Origin: Dasania sp. GY-MA-18
GTDB taxonomy: Bacteria > Pseudomonadota > Gammaproteobacteria > Pseudomonadales > Dasaniaceae
NCBI RefSeq assembly: GCF_024734385.1
Contig: NZ_JANHAP010000004.1
Coordinates: 62,001-126,000 of the forward strand
DNA: 64,000 nt
Direction of reading: 5' to 3'
In this document: one piece after another, positions 8,946-18,351 of the stretch
Layout of the letters: each line of letters starts with the position of its first letter
How positions within the stretch are numbered: the first letter of the stretch is position 1
The notes under the pieces: model-generated
Database searches by the model: none
The model's input: the letters and a program-made list of their open reading frames with translations, nothing else
What the model was told of the DNA's origin: nothing
Translations under genes and position numbers: made by a program

Positions 8946-11387
8946 TTAGTAAGTAAAGTCTAAACGTACGGTAAAGGTACGCTCATCACCGTAGTACACA
9001 TATTGCTCCAGCCCTGCATCAGGGCTGTTTAAACGTGAACGCTTGTACTCGGTATATTCCTCATTGAATAAATTACTTACATACATGCTTATGGTCGCAT
9101 TTTCATTGGCACTGATAGAACCCGACAGATCCCAAGTAGTATAGGAATCGGACTCATCTTGTTCCAGTGCTCTAAAATGTGATTTATAGGCACCATAACC
9201 CGTAGCGGCTAAGCGTAGGCTGGCATCTTTACCGTAGGCGGAAAACTCATAGTCTAATGCCGCATACCAGTTATACTCTGGCACCATGGTCATCTCATCA
9301 CCTTTCTCCGCAGCTAACCAAGGTGCATCCGCGGTTAATTTTGAATCGGTTTGTGAGTAATTGAAGGTACCCGTAAGCTGCTCGGAGATAACATAAGTTG
9401 TTTCAATTTCGAAACCTTCAGACCTGGCCTGGGCAGCATTACCGTAATATGAAAAACCACAGGTAGCCATATAAACATCTGTCTGCACATCGTCCCAATC
9501 TATTCTATAGATTGCAGCGCTAACACTTAGACGCTTATCTAGAAACAAACCCTTAAGGCCCAGCTCTTGGTTTTCTATAGAATCACTGTCATACACGGGC
9601 TTAAAGTACTGGGCAACAGGATCATTCCTGCAGCTTTGCGGCACGTTAGATAAACTACTACCACCAGGACGATAACCTTCTGAATATAAGTAATAAACAG
9701 ATATATCTTCTTCAGGACGATACGAGACGCTGTATTTTTGTCGATTACCATCAGCGCTGTCTTGATTGGAAGTTAGGGCTACATCCTCACCTACCCAAAT
9801 ACCTGATTCAATAAACTGCTCATCCCATTCAAAATCAAAAAAGCGAACACCACCGGTGAATTCCCACTCACCTATAGAGGTGTTTAGGGTATAGGTTAAT
9901 TCACCAAATAAAGCGGTTTCCTTAAGCTCATTTTTAATGGTGTTGATGTTATAGTTTTTAGTGGGGTCGCCATATAAGGACTGGCCTAACTGATCAATAG
10001 TCTGGGGGTTGCCATTGGCGTCATCCCAAATATAACCCCAATAATTACTGCCCCATATGGCTGAAGCTATAGCTAAAGCTTCGGGGCTACCCTCATGATA
10101 TTGAAACTGCTGATCGGGCGTTTTGCCTAACTTACTTTCATCATAGTAAAAGCCCACCGTCCAATCTATGGGGCTATCTTGATTTATGGATTGAAAGCGT
10201 AGCTCATGAGTAATGCGCTCGCCGGCAGGCATGTCTGCACCGGTATCATCATCAAAATCGTGATTAATAATCCAGGTTTTTACCAAATCGCCAGTATCGC
10301 TGCGGCTCCAATTATCCAAGCTTTGATCTTTTTTATCGCGCCATGACCCCACATAAGTCAAAGCAGCTATATCGGCAATATTGTCGTGGGTAAAATGGAT
10401 ATTAATCATATCCACTTCATCCTCTTCCCATTCGTCTACCCTTTCCCAAATAGTGAATTTATCGGGCTGGCCGCGGCCTAAAGTCGATGGTTGACGACAA
10501 TCTGGCCGCGATTGACCCGCCTCGCAACTGCCCCCGTAATAGTCTATAGCCACATCGTAACCACTCATAGCGGCGGGGTTAGGAGTAAGCTCGGCGGTGT
10601 AATAATTTGCTGGCGCAGATGCATCGGCATACTCATAACCTTCGGTATACTCCTCTGAATGGGTGTAACCAACAATTAGCTGAGCCTCCTCACTGATGTT
10701 CCAAAGCAATTGCGCCCGCAACCAACTATCTTCCTCGTAGCCCGTATTACCGGTGGCGGCATTTTCGATTTTTCCCGGTTCATAGCTGGCATTAGCAACT
10801 ATGCGCATGGCAACATCATCACTTAAAGGCACGTTCACACCTAAGTAAGCGCGATTACCGGTACCCTCAACATTTTTCTCTTTGCTTACCTGTATAGAGC
10901 CAAAAATTTCAAAGGCCTCAGTAGAAGGCTTATTAGTAATAACCTGTACTGTGCCACCTATAGCATTGGAGCCCCACAATGTCCCTTGCGGGCCGCGTAA
11001 GACCTCCACTCTCTCTGTGTCGTAAAGGTCGCCAAAATCAAAGGGCACACCATCATAGAACGTTGAGGTAGTGCCGGGGGAGCTGTCATTACCGCCACTT
11101 AACCCCCTTAAAATAAGTTGCGACCCCGTTGTTGCACCACCCGCAACCGTGCGGAAAAAATCTTCTTTATTGATTAGGTTGCGTTTTTGTATCTCGGCTT
11201 GACCAATGGTGCTTATATTCATGGGCACCTCTATCAGCGTTTCATCTCTTTTGCGCGCCGATACGATTACTTCTTCCAGCTGCATTTTTTTATCTTCTGC
11301 AAAGCTGGGCAAGCTAGCCCCGCCCGTGGCCACCAAACTGCCAGCTATCACGGCGCGTATCGCCGTGGTTAATTTCGGTGCATTCAT
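8946..11387 (-). CDS. TonB-dependent receptor (paralogue 1)
   Basis: 813 aa outer-membrane receptor. Signal peptide residues 1-30 (cleavage after SFA), then a TonB-box-like LEEVIVSARKRDE at about 37-49. The plug carries VEVLRGPQGTLWGSNAIGG and VITNKP motifs; the rest is a barrel with YLYSEGYRPGGSS and the terminal strand TFTVRLDFTY ending in an aromatic residue. It takes up an unidentified ligand with TonB energy. It pairs convergently with a TPR-sulfotransferase, an arrangement echoed at 35-40 kb. No N-terminal FecA-type signalling extension is present, so it is probably not a direct partner of the ECF factor. Confidence 0.93.
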   Translation of the reverse strand: MNAPKLTTAIRAVIAGSLVATGGASLPSFAEDKKMQLEEVIVSARKRDETLIEVPMNISTIGQAEIQKRNLINKEDFFRTVAGGATTGSQLILRGLSGGNDSSPGTTSTFYDGVPFDFGDLYDTERVEVLRGPQGTLWGSNAIGGTVQVITNKPSTEAFEIFGSIQVSKEKNVEGTGNRAYLGVNVPLSDDVAMRIVANASYEPGKIENAATGNTGYEEDSWLRAQLLWNISEEAQLIVGYTHSEEYTEGYEYADASAPANYYTAELTPNPAAMSGYDVAIDYYGGSCEAGQSRPDCRQPSTLGRGQPDKFTIWERVDEWEEDEVDMINIHFTHDNIADIAALTYVGSWRDKKDQSLDNWSRSDTGDLVKTWIINHDFDDDTGADMPAGERITHELRFQSINQDSPIDWTVGFYYDESKLGKTPDQQFQYHEGSPEALAIASAIWGSNYWGYIWDDANGNPQTIDQLGQSLYGDPTKNYNINTIKNELKETALFGELTYTLNTSIGEWEFTGGVRFFDFEWDEQFIESGIWVGEDVALTSNQDSADGNRQKYSVSYRPEEDISVYYLYSEGYRPGGSSLSNVPQSCRNDPVAQYFKPVYDSDSIENQELGLKGLFLDKRLSVSAAIYRIDWDDVQTDVYMATCGFSYYGNAAQARSEGFEIETTYVISEQLTGTFNYSQTDSKLTADAPWLAAEKGDEMTMVPEYNWYAALDYEFSAYGKDASLRLAATGYGAYKSHFRALEQDESDSYTTWDLSGSISANENATISMYVSNLFNEEYTEYKRSRLNSPDAGLEQYVYYGDERTFTVRLDFTY

Positions 11388-11688
11388 GTATGTCCCCTTG
11401 TTACTATTTTTATAGGATTATGTGTTGGAGCCCCTAGCTCCTATCCATCCCTTAGATATTCAGCACAATCGCTGAGCGAAACAGGGGCTCCTTAGCTACA
11501 TGACGAGCAGGATTTAAAACACCGTAAAAATCTTTTTAAGCAGGGAGGCAAACATCTGTAAGCCCACTAAAACCGGGCATAGTAGAAAATGAAATAACAA
11601 GCCGAAAAGCTATGCCAAATAAAAATGGCACGGCGTAGTCATTACATTGGCTAAATAAAGAAGGGGGAAAGCGCCTTATTAAACCTGG
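11388..11688. other. Intergenic region, leader of the TonB receptor gene
   Basis: 301 bases without a credible gene, lying upstream of the receptor (minus strand) and downstream of the AgmX-like gene. A 9-bp inverted repeat pairs GGAGCCCCT at 11427-11435 with AGGGGCTCC at 11483-11491, and could fold in the receptor mRNA leader. An inverted repeat at 11674-11698 (CCTTATTAA / TTAATAAGG) overlaps the stop codon of the upstream operon and may act as a weak terminator. No further motif recognised. Confidence 0.4.
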
Positions 11689-12633
11689 TTAATAAGGCAC
11701 AAAATCCAAGGAGTAATTAACGGTGGTGGCCAAGACTTTTTCGGCACCAAAGTTAATCAGCCTAAGCCGGGATAGAATTTTTTTATTGAGCGCATCATCC
11801 CCCAGCTCACTGGAGACCAGTTTGATGGCAGTGATTTGGCCGCTGGGGGCTATCACCATTTCAAACACAAAGCGGCCTTGCAGGCTGGGGTCTGACCTTA
11901 GCGCGCGGTTATATATAGAGAAGATACGGCTTTTGTTTTTATCCATCACCCGCCGTATAGACTCATCGCTGCGGCCAGAGGCTTGCACCGCACCCGCTTG
12001 CGCCTGTTCGCTAACGGCTACCGCATCGGCATTGTCCACCTTGGTAGTTTCACGCCCCGATAAAGCGGCACCGCCGGTGTTGCGGCTGAGCTTGGCGGTG
12101 GCTATGCCACCACTGCCCTGCGCAGCCTTGCCGGTAATCACCGAGCGCTCTACTTTGGCGGCACTTTGTTCGCCGCTACTTACGGGCGTATTGTTAAGGT
12201 TTTGCACGTCTAAGCTGTCGCGCATATCCATTAAGTCATCTTGAAAGGCCAGCAGGCCCGACACCTGGGCTTGCTCGCGGGCTTTTTTAACCTCGTCCAC
12301 TACCTTGGTTTTTAATTGGGGCTTTTCTTTAGGCAGCTCTTTAGGTTTGGTTTTGGGCTGCTCTTTTTTAGGCTCAGGTTTTTTCGGTTTAGGTGGCGGG
12401 GGCGGCGGTGGAGGCAGCTCCTTTTTTTCCATAATCACTTGCGCTAGCTGTGGTGGCAGTGCCTCTTTTTTCTCGCGGCTAATTTCTTTTACCGGCATAA
12501 AGGGCACGATAATCGCCACTAGGCATAAAGCAATCAAACCATTGCGTACAAAGCGCTTAAAGCGGGCATCATCGGCCTCGGTGGCCGACCAGGGTAGCTG
12601 TAGCTCTGGGCCTCTCATTAGGGCTGCAGTCAT
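11689..12633 (-). CDS. TonB-like energy transducer with AgmX/PglI C-terminal domain
   Basis: 314 aa. One membrane helix at about residues 31-48 follows a short cytoplasmic N-terminus; a Pro/Lys-rich periplasm-spanning stretch with eight consecutive prolines covers about 70-112. The C-terminal domain (about 225-314; RRVMDKNKSRIFSIYNRAL, GRFVFEMVIAPSGQITAIKL) matches the AgmX/PglI fold, a TonB-C relative known from the Myxococcus gliding protein GltJ/AgmX. It should carry force from the TolQR motor to outer-membrane partners. The ATG directly follows the ExbD stop with no gap. It is the last gene of the operon. Confidence 0.88.
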   Translation of the reverse strand: MTAALMRGPELQLPWSATEADDARFKRFVRNGLIALCLVAIIVPFMPVKEISREKKEALPPQLAQVIMEKKELPPPPPPPPKPKKPEPKKEQPKTKPKELPKEKPQLKTKVVDEVKKAREQAQVSGLLAFQDDLMDMRDSLDVQNLNNTPVSSGEQSAAKVERSVITGKAAQGSGGIATAKLSRNTGGAALSGRETTKVDNADAVAVSEQAQAGAVQASGRSDESIRRVMDKNKSRIFSIYNRALRSDPSLQGRFVFEMVIAPSGQITAIKLVSSELGDDALNKKILSRLRLINFGAEKVLATTVNYSLDFVPY

Positions 12634-13164
12634 CTAACCCTCCACCGTGCTGTTTTCAACAGCCGCAGGGGCAATATGGTTAACAGCCAGGTTAATATCG
12701 CGGTAATCATTAGCCGAGCAGGTAGTCATGATTTTTTTTAGCAAGCTATAGGGCATGCCCTCGTCGCCCATAATAATCACGGCGCGGCCCAGTTTTTTCT
12801 CGCGCTCGCTTAAGTTAGCACGGCGCTGTGCTTGATATTGCAGCTCTTTTGCCAGGGCTGTGATGGTGGCTTCATTAATGCTGTCATCGGCATTAAAGGC
12901 GGCGCCCAAGCGCTGGCCTTGCATAATTATGTCTTTATCGCTGATTTTAATGGTGAGGCTAAGCTCGGGTTTTTTCTCGGCCACAGATTCAGGCAGGCTG
13001 ATGTTTTTATCGCTGGACAGCACTTCTACATCGCCGCTGTTAACCATCAGGAAGAACACCAGAATGGTGAATATATCCATTAGCGATACTAGGTTTAATT
13101 TAGGCTGGCCACTGTGGCGCTTGTGGTTGCGGGCCATGCGCTTGGCGCGTAGTGAGCTTTTCAT
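12634..13164 (-). CDS. ExbD/TolR-like motor protein, second copy
   Basis: 176 aa. Short basic N-terminus (KRMARNHKRHSGQPKLNLVS), one membrane helix (LMDIFTILVFFLMVNSG) containing the conserved proton-path Asp (about residue 30), then a periplasmic domain. In ExbD/TolR proteins this Asp couples proton flow to movement in the ExbB ring. The gene overlaps the preceding exbD-like gene in ATGA (4 bases). Two different TolR-type subunits beside one TolQ-type subunit is the AglRQS-like arrangement, not the usual Tol-Pal one. Confidence 0.9.
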   Translation of the reverse strand: MKSSLRAKRMARNHKRHSGQPKLNLVSLMDIFTILVFFLMVNSGDVEVLSSDKNISLPESVAEKKPELSLTIKISDKDIIMQGQRLGAAFNADDSINEATITALAKELQYQAQRRANLSEREKKLGRAVIIMGDEGMPYSLLKKIMTTCSANDYRDINLAVNHIAPAAVENSTVEG

Positions 13165-13718
13165 GATTCGGCTCCTACGGCTTTACTGGTATCTGTATTA
13201 GCTGGCGCATCCCCAAAGGAAATATCCGGAAACAAAGCTGCATCCACTACCGAGGCAGCGACTACCGCCTGATAAGAGCGCACGGTATCCATAGCGCTGA
13301 TGATGGTTTGGTAGTCGGTATCGGACTCAGACAATATGGTGATATTTTTTTTCTCTATGCCTTTTTCAAGCAGCCTGCGCTTTACCTCCTGCAAGGTAAG
13401 GCTAAGCAGAGCAAAGTCGTGCTGCTTTTCTTCGGCTTCGTCGTCTACAGCTTTTTTATAGATAGTTTTAACCGGCACCCCTTGCGGGAAATTAACCAGT
13501 AAATAATCCTGCCGTATCACTAGCTCTACTTGGTGGTTTTTTTCATAATTGGCCGCCTCATTCAAAGCGGACTCCGGCAACTTAACATCCACCACCGTAA
13601 TTTGTGAAAACACCATGCCCAACAACAGCACCGGCACCAGCACTATCATCAGGTTCATAAAGGCTGTGATATCGAGATCGGCATCGTCGATTTTTTTGCG
13701 CCTGAATTTTCTCATCAT
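13161..13718 (-). CDS. ExbD/TolR-like motor protein, first copy
   Basis: 185 aa. Basic start (MMRKFRRKKIDDADLD), then helix ITAFMNLMIVLVPVLLLGMV; the usual helix Asp position reads as Asn (FMNLM), although Asp15/Asp17 lie just before it. This differs from the second copy, which keeps Asp in MDIF, so the two subunits may not be equivalent proton carriers. Periplasmic domain residues about 45-185. Start ATG at 13718 with an alternative ATG one codon on. It is 21 bases from the ExbB-like gene. Confidence 0.88.
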   Translation of the reverse strand: MMRKFRRKKIDDADLDITAFMNLMIVLVPVLLLGMVFSQITVVDVKLPESALNEAANYEKNHQVELVIRQDYLLVNFPQGVPVKTIYKKAVDDEAEEKQHDFALLSLTLQEVKRRLLEKGIEKKNITILSESDTDYQTIISAMDTVRSYQAVVAASVVDAALFPDISFGDAPANTDTSKAVGAES

Positions 13719-13739
13719 GAAAAACTCTTTTAGTCAGGC

Positions 13740-14402
13740 TTATTTATTATCGGCTTGGCGGGTGCGTACCACTTGTTTGTTGCCCAGGGCGTTTAACACT
13801 TTCACCCCGGCCATTTCTAAACTATCGACTATCTCTGAAGTTTTGGTTTGCAATAAGCTGTGAAACAACAATAAGGGTATCGCCGAGATCAAACCAAAGG
13901 CGGTGGTATTCATGGCCACCGAAATACTGTTGGATAATAAGGTCGCTTTTTCGGCGGGGTCGGCATTGGCCACCGCACTAAAGGCTGCGATCAAACCTAT
14001 GATGGTACCTAATAAACCCAACAGCGTTGAAATATTAGCCAGCGTTGCCAAATAGGGTGTGCGCTTTTCTAAGCGAGGTAAGGCTTCCATGATGCCCTCT
14101 TCCATGGCGTACTCTACATCGTCGCGGCGGTTGCTGGTGCTAAAGCGGGCCAGGCCTGCGCCTACGATTCTATACATAGGTATGCTGGAGCGAGTAGAGC
14201 CCTCCACGATTTTAGCGTACTCACCCTTGTTTAAAGCGGGCAATAGCTGATCAAAGGCTTTTTTATTGGCCCCTTTGGCGGCGGTTAGCACTAACCAGCG
14301 CTCTATTGCTATAGCCACACCTATGACTAACACCACGGCTATAGGGTACATAAAGGCCCCGCCAGTCTGAAAAAAACGCAAAATTGTATCTAACATATCC
14401 AT
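13740..14402 (-). CDS. ExbB/TolQ/MotA-type proton channel
   Basis: About 220 aa from the ATG at 14402, which has AGGAT a few bases upstream; a TTG at 14408 is also in frame. Three membrane helices: about residues 15-35 (FMYPIAVVLVIGVAIAIERW), about 120-140 (LATLANISTLLGLLGTIIGLI) and about 155-180, with the family GLLGTIIGLIAAF and ISVAMNTTAFGLISAIPLLL motifs. It forms the stator ring that uses the proton gradient to drive the two ExbD-like proteins and the AgmX-like transducer downstream. Confidence 0.93.
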   Translation of the reverse strand: MDMLDTILRFFQTGGAFMYPIAVVLVIGVAIAIERWLVLTAAKGANKKAFDQLLPALNKGEYAKIVEGSTRSSIPMYRIVGAGLARFSTSNRRDDVEYAMEEGIMEALPRLEKRTPYLATLANISTLLGLLGTIIGLIAAFSAVANADPAEKATLLSNSISVAMNTTAFGLISAIPLLLFHSLLQTKTSEIVDSLEMAGVKVLNALGNKQVVRTRQADNK

Positions 14403-14546
14403 GATCAATCCTATTATGACTATCGCTGTAGCAAAAGAAGGGTAAAAAGTGAGGCGCTAGCTTTTTACGCTTTTATTATTAAATTATTAAAAATGCGGTC
14501 GCAAAACACCACCGCTGTTTGTTAAAACTGCTAACCCTATGGCATT

Positions 14547-14831
14547 TTAAGGGCTTTTAGCGGCGGCTTTGTCGGCTAATTGCTGTTTAAAGCGCAGCTC
14601 GCGTAAAAACTCTTCTCTATCTATGCGGCTAAACACATCGCTGGTAATGCCCTGCATAGGCTGATAATTAAGCTGCACTCTATCGGCTTTTTGCCAGGGC
14701 ATAATATATAACACTTTCGGTTGCTCCTGGTTACCTTTGACGGTGCTTTGTAAGGTAACCACCGGCTGCTGAGCCAATGCCGACAAAGGCAACAGCAGCG
14801 CACACAATACTATCGCTGGATAATTTTTCAT
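14547..14831 (-). CDS. Small secreted protein of the TolQR/TPR operon
   Basis: 94 aa. Clear signal peptide (MKNYPAIVLCALLLPLSALA) followed by a short polar periplasmic protein with PKVLYIMPWQKADRVQL and no recognisable domain. Its ATG overlaps the stop of the TPR lipoprotein gene in ATGA, so it is translated with it. I do not recognise the family; its conserved place between TPR lipoproteins and the ExbB-like gene suggests an accessory of the envelope complex. Confidence 0.75.
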   Translation of the reverse strand: MKNYPAIVLCALLLPLSALAQQPVVTLQSTVKGNQEQPKVLYIMPWQKADRVQLNYQPMQGITSDVFSRIDREEFLRELRFKQQLADKAAAKSP

Positions 14832-15514
14832 CCGGCAGCCTCCTGTTTTTGTAGTCGCCGCTCTACATCAATCACCCAACCCTGCACCTGTTTATAGGCC
14901 TTATCGGGGCTAAAGTCGGGCTGGGCTTGCTCGCGCAACTGTAAATACTGCTGATAATGCTGCTTGGCATCGGCTAAGCGCCCCATGTATAACTCATATA
15001 AAATGCCTAGGTTACGGTGGCTATCGGCATCATACTGCCATACCGCTATGGCTTTTTGATAATAGTTTTCGGCATCACTAAAACGGCCCTGCTGCCTAAG
15101 AAAAATAGCGTAGCGGTTGTAGGCGCTTAAATTATTTTTATTGACTTGTATAGCCTTGCGGTAATACTGCTCGGCCTGTTTCGGCTGGCCCTGTTGCTCG
15201 GCCACTATGGCCAGGTTTAATACTGGCCCTGAGTACTCGGGGTAGTGTGCAACTATCCACTGCAAATGCTGTTCAGCCTGCTGCCACTGTTCAGCCGCCA
15301 TAGCCTCACGGGCAGCGGCGTAAACTTTTTTGGCCTCGCTGGCGGCAGGCTTGGCCTGTTGTTGATAAGGGCTGATTAGGGGTTGGGCTGCGGCCTGCTC
15401 TGTATTGGCCCCGGGGCTGACCTCTGAACTAGTCCCAGCCTGCTCTGTTAGCGAGCTACAAGCCGACAGCAGTATAAGCAGCGCTAAGCCGCAATAGTGA
15501 GAGTAGTTAGCCAT
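14828..15514 (-). CDS. TPR lipoprotein (228 aa)
   Basis: Lipoprotein signal with lipobox LLSAC (Cys19), a low-complexity linker to about residue 60, then three to four tetratricopeptide repeats (YAAAREAMAAEQWQQAEQHL, NLAIVAEQQGQPKQAEQYYR, YNRYAIFLRQQGRFSDAENY). Likely anchored in the outer membrane facing the periplasm as a protein-protein scaffold. Start and stop overlap both neighbours (TAATG with the 945-aa gene, ATGA with the 94-aa gene), so the operon is translationally coupled here. Confidence 0.88.
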   Translation of the reverse strand: MANYSHYCGLALLILLSACSSLTEQAGTSSEVSPGANTEQAAAQPLISPYQQQAKPAASEAKKVYAAAREAMAAEQWQQAEQHLQWIVAHYPEYSGPVLNLAIVAEQQGQPKQAEQYYRKAIQVNKNNLSAYNRYAIFLRQQGRFSDAENYYQKAIAVWQYDADSHRNLGILYELYMGRLADAKQHYQQYLQLREQAQPDFSPDKAYKQVQGWVIDVERRLQKQEAAG

Positions 15515-18351
15515 TAGTGTATTGCCTCCATTAAATATTCTACGCTTTCTTCCTTGTTGTAACGGGCGGGCAATAGTTGTTTTAATGCGCTAAAGCTTTC
15601 TTTTACCCAGTCATCGTAGACACCGTTCCAGCTATTTTCTATGTTTTGCTCGTGTATGGCTATGGCTTTTTCTTCAAAGGGGTAGGCTTGTTCTTCCAAT
15701 AGAATTTCGTATTGCTCTAACGCCAGCTCATCCAAATTACCGGGGCGCTCTGAATTAATTAAGTCACGACTAAGCTGACCATACACTGCCGCTAAACGGT
15801 ATAGCGATAAGGTAGCAAAGTCGGCCACGCCATAGCTTGCCGTTTGCTGGTAACGCTCTAGTGCCAGATTTAGGGCCTTTTTCTTTTTTTGTAGCGAACG
15901 TTTAATGGGCAGGGTGAGCTTGATAGATTTAAAGGCTTGATAGGCATCATCGGCAAACACACTGGAGGCCATGGCCGCTAAATAACGTGAACGCTCGCTG
16001 CGCTGCTGTTGATCCGCTTTTATTATGCGCTTTAACCAAAAGCGGCGCTTGCTATCCTCACCTGCTGCCAAATACAAGTCATTAAGTTTGTTCATGGCTT
16101 CTAAATTAATAGCAACAGGTTGCTTATACCCGTGGGCATAGTCGCGGTAATGGCTGATGGCCTGGCTGGCATTGCCCGCTTTTTCGTATAGCTCTGCCGT
16201 TAAAAACAGTAGCTGGGCTTTTTGCGCTGGGTCTTGTTCGTTGTGATAAACCACGGCTAATTCATCGGCGGCCAAGCCCCACTGCTCAGTCTCTTGATAG
16301 ATAACCGCCAGGGTCGCGCCCATGCTTGCGGTTAAAGAGTGCTGGGGGTAGCGCTGGCGAAAGTCCAGTAATAGTGCGGCGGCTTTATCCCAGTCCTTAA
16401 TTGCATAGTAACTATTGGCGGCATCATATTGGGCGTTAAGCCTTATGCTGCTATCGGGCGCTTTAGCCATCACCCGGCTAAAATGCTGTGCTGCGATTAA
16501 ATGCTGATTAGCGGCCAAGGCTTGCTCGCCCTGCTTGTAAATACTGGCGGCATAGCGCTCGTTGAGATCTTTAAGGCGTTTATCCTTGGTGGGTAATAAT
16601 GCCAGCACTTCGCTATAGCTGGTTTCAGCATAAAAATAATCTTGGGTATCAAATGCACTTTGCGCTATCACCAGCCATGCGGAAATGACTAAATGCTTAT
16701 CGCTGCTTGCTTGATAAAGTCTGTTGCCCGGCGTCAGCGCTAAGGCGGTATTGATTGCTTGTTGATGCTGCCCCAAAGCCAGCTGCGCCTGAGCGCTGTT
16801 AATTTGTATAGCTGGGCTGCGAGTATCGCTGGGGAAGGCTTGCGTAAAACGCAGGCTGCTATCAATTTTTGCTTGCGCGATAGCCTGCTGTGTAAGCGCG
16901 TAGCTCTCATCGTCCGATGCGGGCAGCGGTAATTTGTCATAGGCCAGTATGGCGGCATAGCCCGCCTCTGCAGCTTTATCGCTGTGGCTATAGTGATAGG
17001 CTACACGCTCATAGCTGTCTATGGACGCCTGATAATTACCAGACTCGTAGTAGGCCTCGGCCAATAAAAACAACATATCTGCAGCACGCTCATGGCGCGG
17101 GAAGCTCTCTACAAATAAGTCGTAGTAGTGAGCTGCGGTTTGATAATCTTGCTGCTCTTGCGCCTGCTGCTTGCTGTCGGCCTGTTGCGCCAGTGTGTGA
17201 TAGTAAGAGGCCAGCTCGGTCATATAGTTTTGCAGTTTGTCATCAATGGCGTTTTTAATAGCGCCACTGCGGCTTTGCCAGTAACCACCCGCGTGTTGGT
17301 TATCGCCCACAAAATTAATTTTGCCCTGTAATACCTCTTGCCTAAAACCACCCTGCTGATACACCTCTATTTGGGCAATTTGATATTGGTAACGCTGATC
17401 CGCCTGGGGGTAACGTTCCACAAAAGCCTGATAGCTGTCGGCACTGTCTTTATAGCGCTGCAGGTTTAAATAATAACTGGCCAGGCTTTGGTATAGCTGC
17501 GCGGCATAATGGCGCTCACCCATACGGTCTAAGGTTTCGTTTAAGCTTTGTACGCCCTCTAGGGTAGAAAAACTCACGCTTAACATGCGCAGGCTGTCAT
17601 TGACCATCTCTTGGTCGCCGCGCTCCCGGGCTATCCCCTCACCGGCATACTGCAGCATTAAATCCAGCGTTAAAACAAAGTTTTCTATAGCATCATCATA
17701 ATGCGCTGACTTAAAGCGCGACCACGCCAACATATAGTGGGCGTTTTGATAATACAGGCCTTCGCCTCTGGCAATCACATTGCTATAGCCTTGAGCTGCC
17801 GCTTGATATTTGCCCGCCGAAAAATTACTTTCCGCTAAACGAAATTGTGACTCCACATAACGTGACGAGTCTTGGTGCTCAACTACCAAGCCATTTAAAA
17901 TGGCCAGGGACTTTTCTTGCTCGCCGTTCATTTCATAGGCACGGGCCAGCTGGTATAAATGCTGATCGCGCTTAGCATCCTGCGGGTTATCTGCCAATAG
18001 GCTTTCATAGGCGGCAATAGTAGCGGCAAATAATTTTTGCTCACTGCTTGTGCTTTGCGCTAGCAAGGCTTCGCTGCGCTGCATTTCTATACCTGCCAAA
18101 CGGCTATTAACTTGCCGTTTCACTTCGCGGTCGTCACTGGCCTGTAGCGCAGCTAAATATAGCTCACGTAATTCCTCAAGATTGGCGCTAGGTAATTGTT
18201 GGCTTTTGACTGGTAAATAGGCAGGTTGCAAATCGGCTAAGGTAGCAATTTGTTCAGCCTGCTCACCGCCAAACATAGAGCAGGCCGAGAGGCTAATACT
18301 GAGCGCCAGCAGCGTGGCTTTATTCATTGCTCTATTCACTACTCTATTCAT
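15514..18351 (-). CDS. Large TPR lipoprotein (945 aa)
   Basis: Lipobox SLSAC (Cys24 counting from the first ATG; ATG at 18327 is an alternative start giving a standard lipoprotein signal). The rest is a long array of BamD/AglT-like tetratricopeptide repeats, for example YQLARAYEMNGEQEKSLAIL, FRLAESNFSAGKYQAAAQGY and FLLAEAYYESGNYQASIDSY. It resembles the TPR scaffolds (GltE/AglT type) associated with Agl/Glt motors. It overlaps the 653-aa TPR gene by 8 bases. Role as a periplasmic bridge between motor and outer membrane is inference. Confidence 0.88.
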   Translation of the reverse strand: MNRVVNRAMNKATLLALSISLSACSMFGGEQAEQIATLADLQPAYLPVKSQQLPSANLEELRELYLAALQASDDREVKRQVNSRLAGIEMQRSEALLAQSTSSEQKLFAATIAAYESLLADNPQDAKRDQHLYQLARAYEMNGEQEKSLAILNGLVVEHQDSSRYVESQFRLAESNFSAGKYQAAAQGYSNVIARGEGLYYQNAHYMLAWSRFKSAHYDDAIENFVLTLDLMLQYAGEGIARERGDQEMVNDSLRMLSVSFSTLEGVQSLNETLDRMGERHYAAQLYQSLASYYLNLQRYKDSADSYQAFVERYPQADQRYQYQIAQIEVYQQGGFRQEVLQGKINFVGDNQHAGGYWQSRSGAIKNAIDDKLQNYMTELASYYHTLAQQADSKQQAQEQQDYQTAAHYYDLFVESFPRHERAADMLFLLAEAYYESGNYQASIDSYERVAYHYSHSDKAAEAGYAAILAYDKLPLPASDDESYALTQQAIAQAKIDSSLRFTQAFPSDTRSPAIQINSAQAQLALGQHQQAINTALALTPGNRLYQASSDKHLVISAWLVIAQSAFDTQDYFYAETSYSEVLALLPTKDKRLKDLNERYAASIYKQGEQALAANQHLIAAQHFSRVMAKAPDSSIRLNAQYDAANSYYAIKDWDKAAALLLDFRQRYPQHSLTASMGATLAVIYQETEQWGLAADELAVVYHNEQDPAQKAQLLFLTAELYEKAGNASQAISHYRDYAHGYKQPVAINLEAMNKLNDLYLAAGEDSKRRFWLKRIIKADQQQRSERSRYLAAMASSVFADDAYQAFKSIKLTLPIKRSLQKKKKALNLALERYQQTASYGVADFATLSLYRLAAVYGQLSRDLINSERPGNLDELALEQYEILLEEQAYPFEEKAIAIHEQNIENSWNGVYDDWVKESFSALKQLLPARYNKEESVEYLMEAIH

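Noticed and set aside
12305-12637. Plus-strand Gly-rich frame opposite the AgmX-like gene
   Set aside because: It is the antisense shadow of the Pro/Lys-rich linker; the minus-strand gene has clear domains and operon context.
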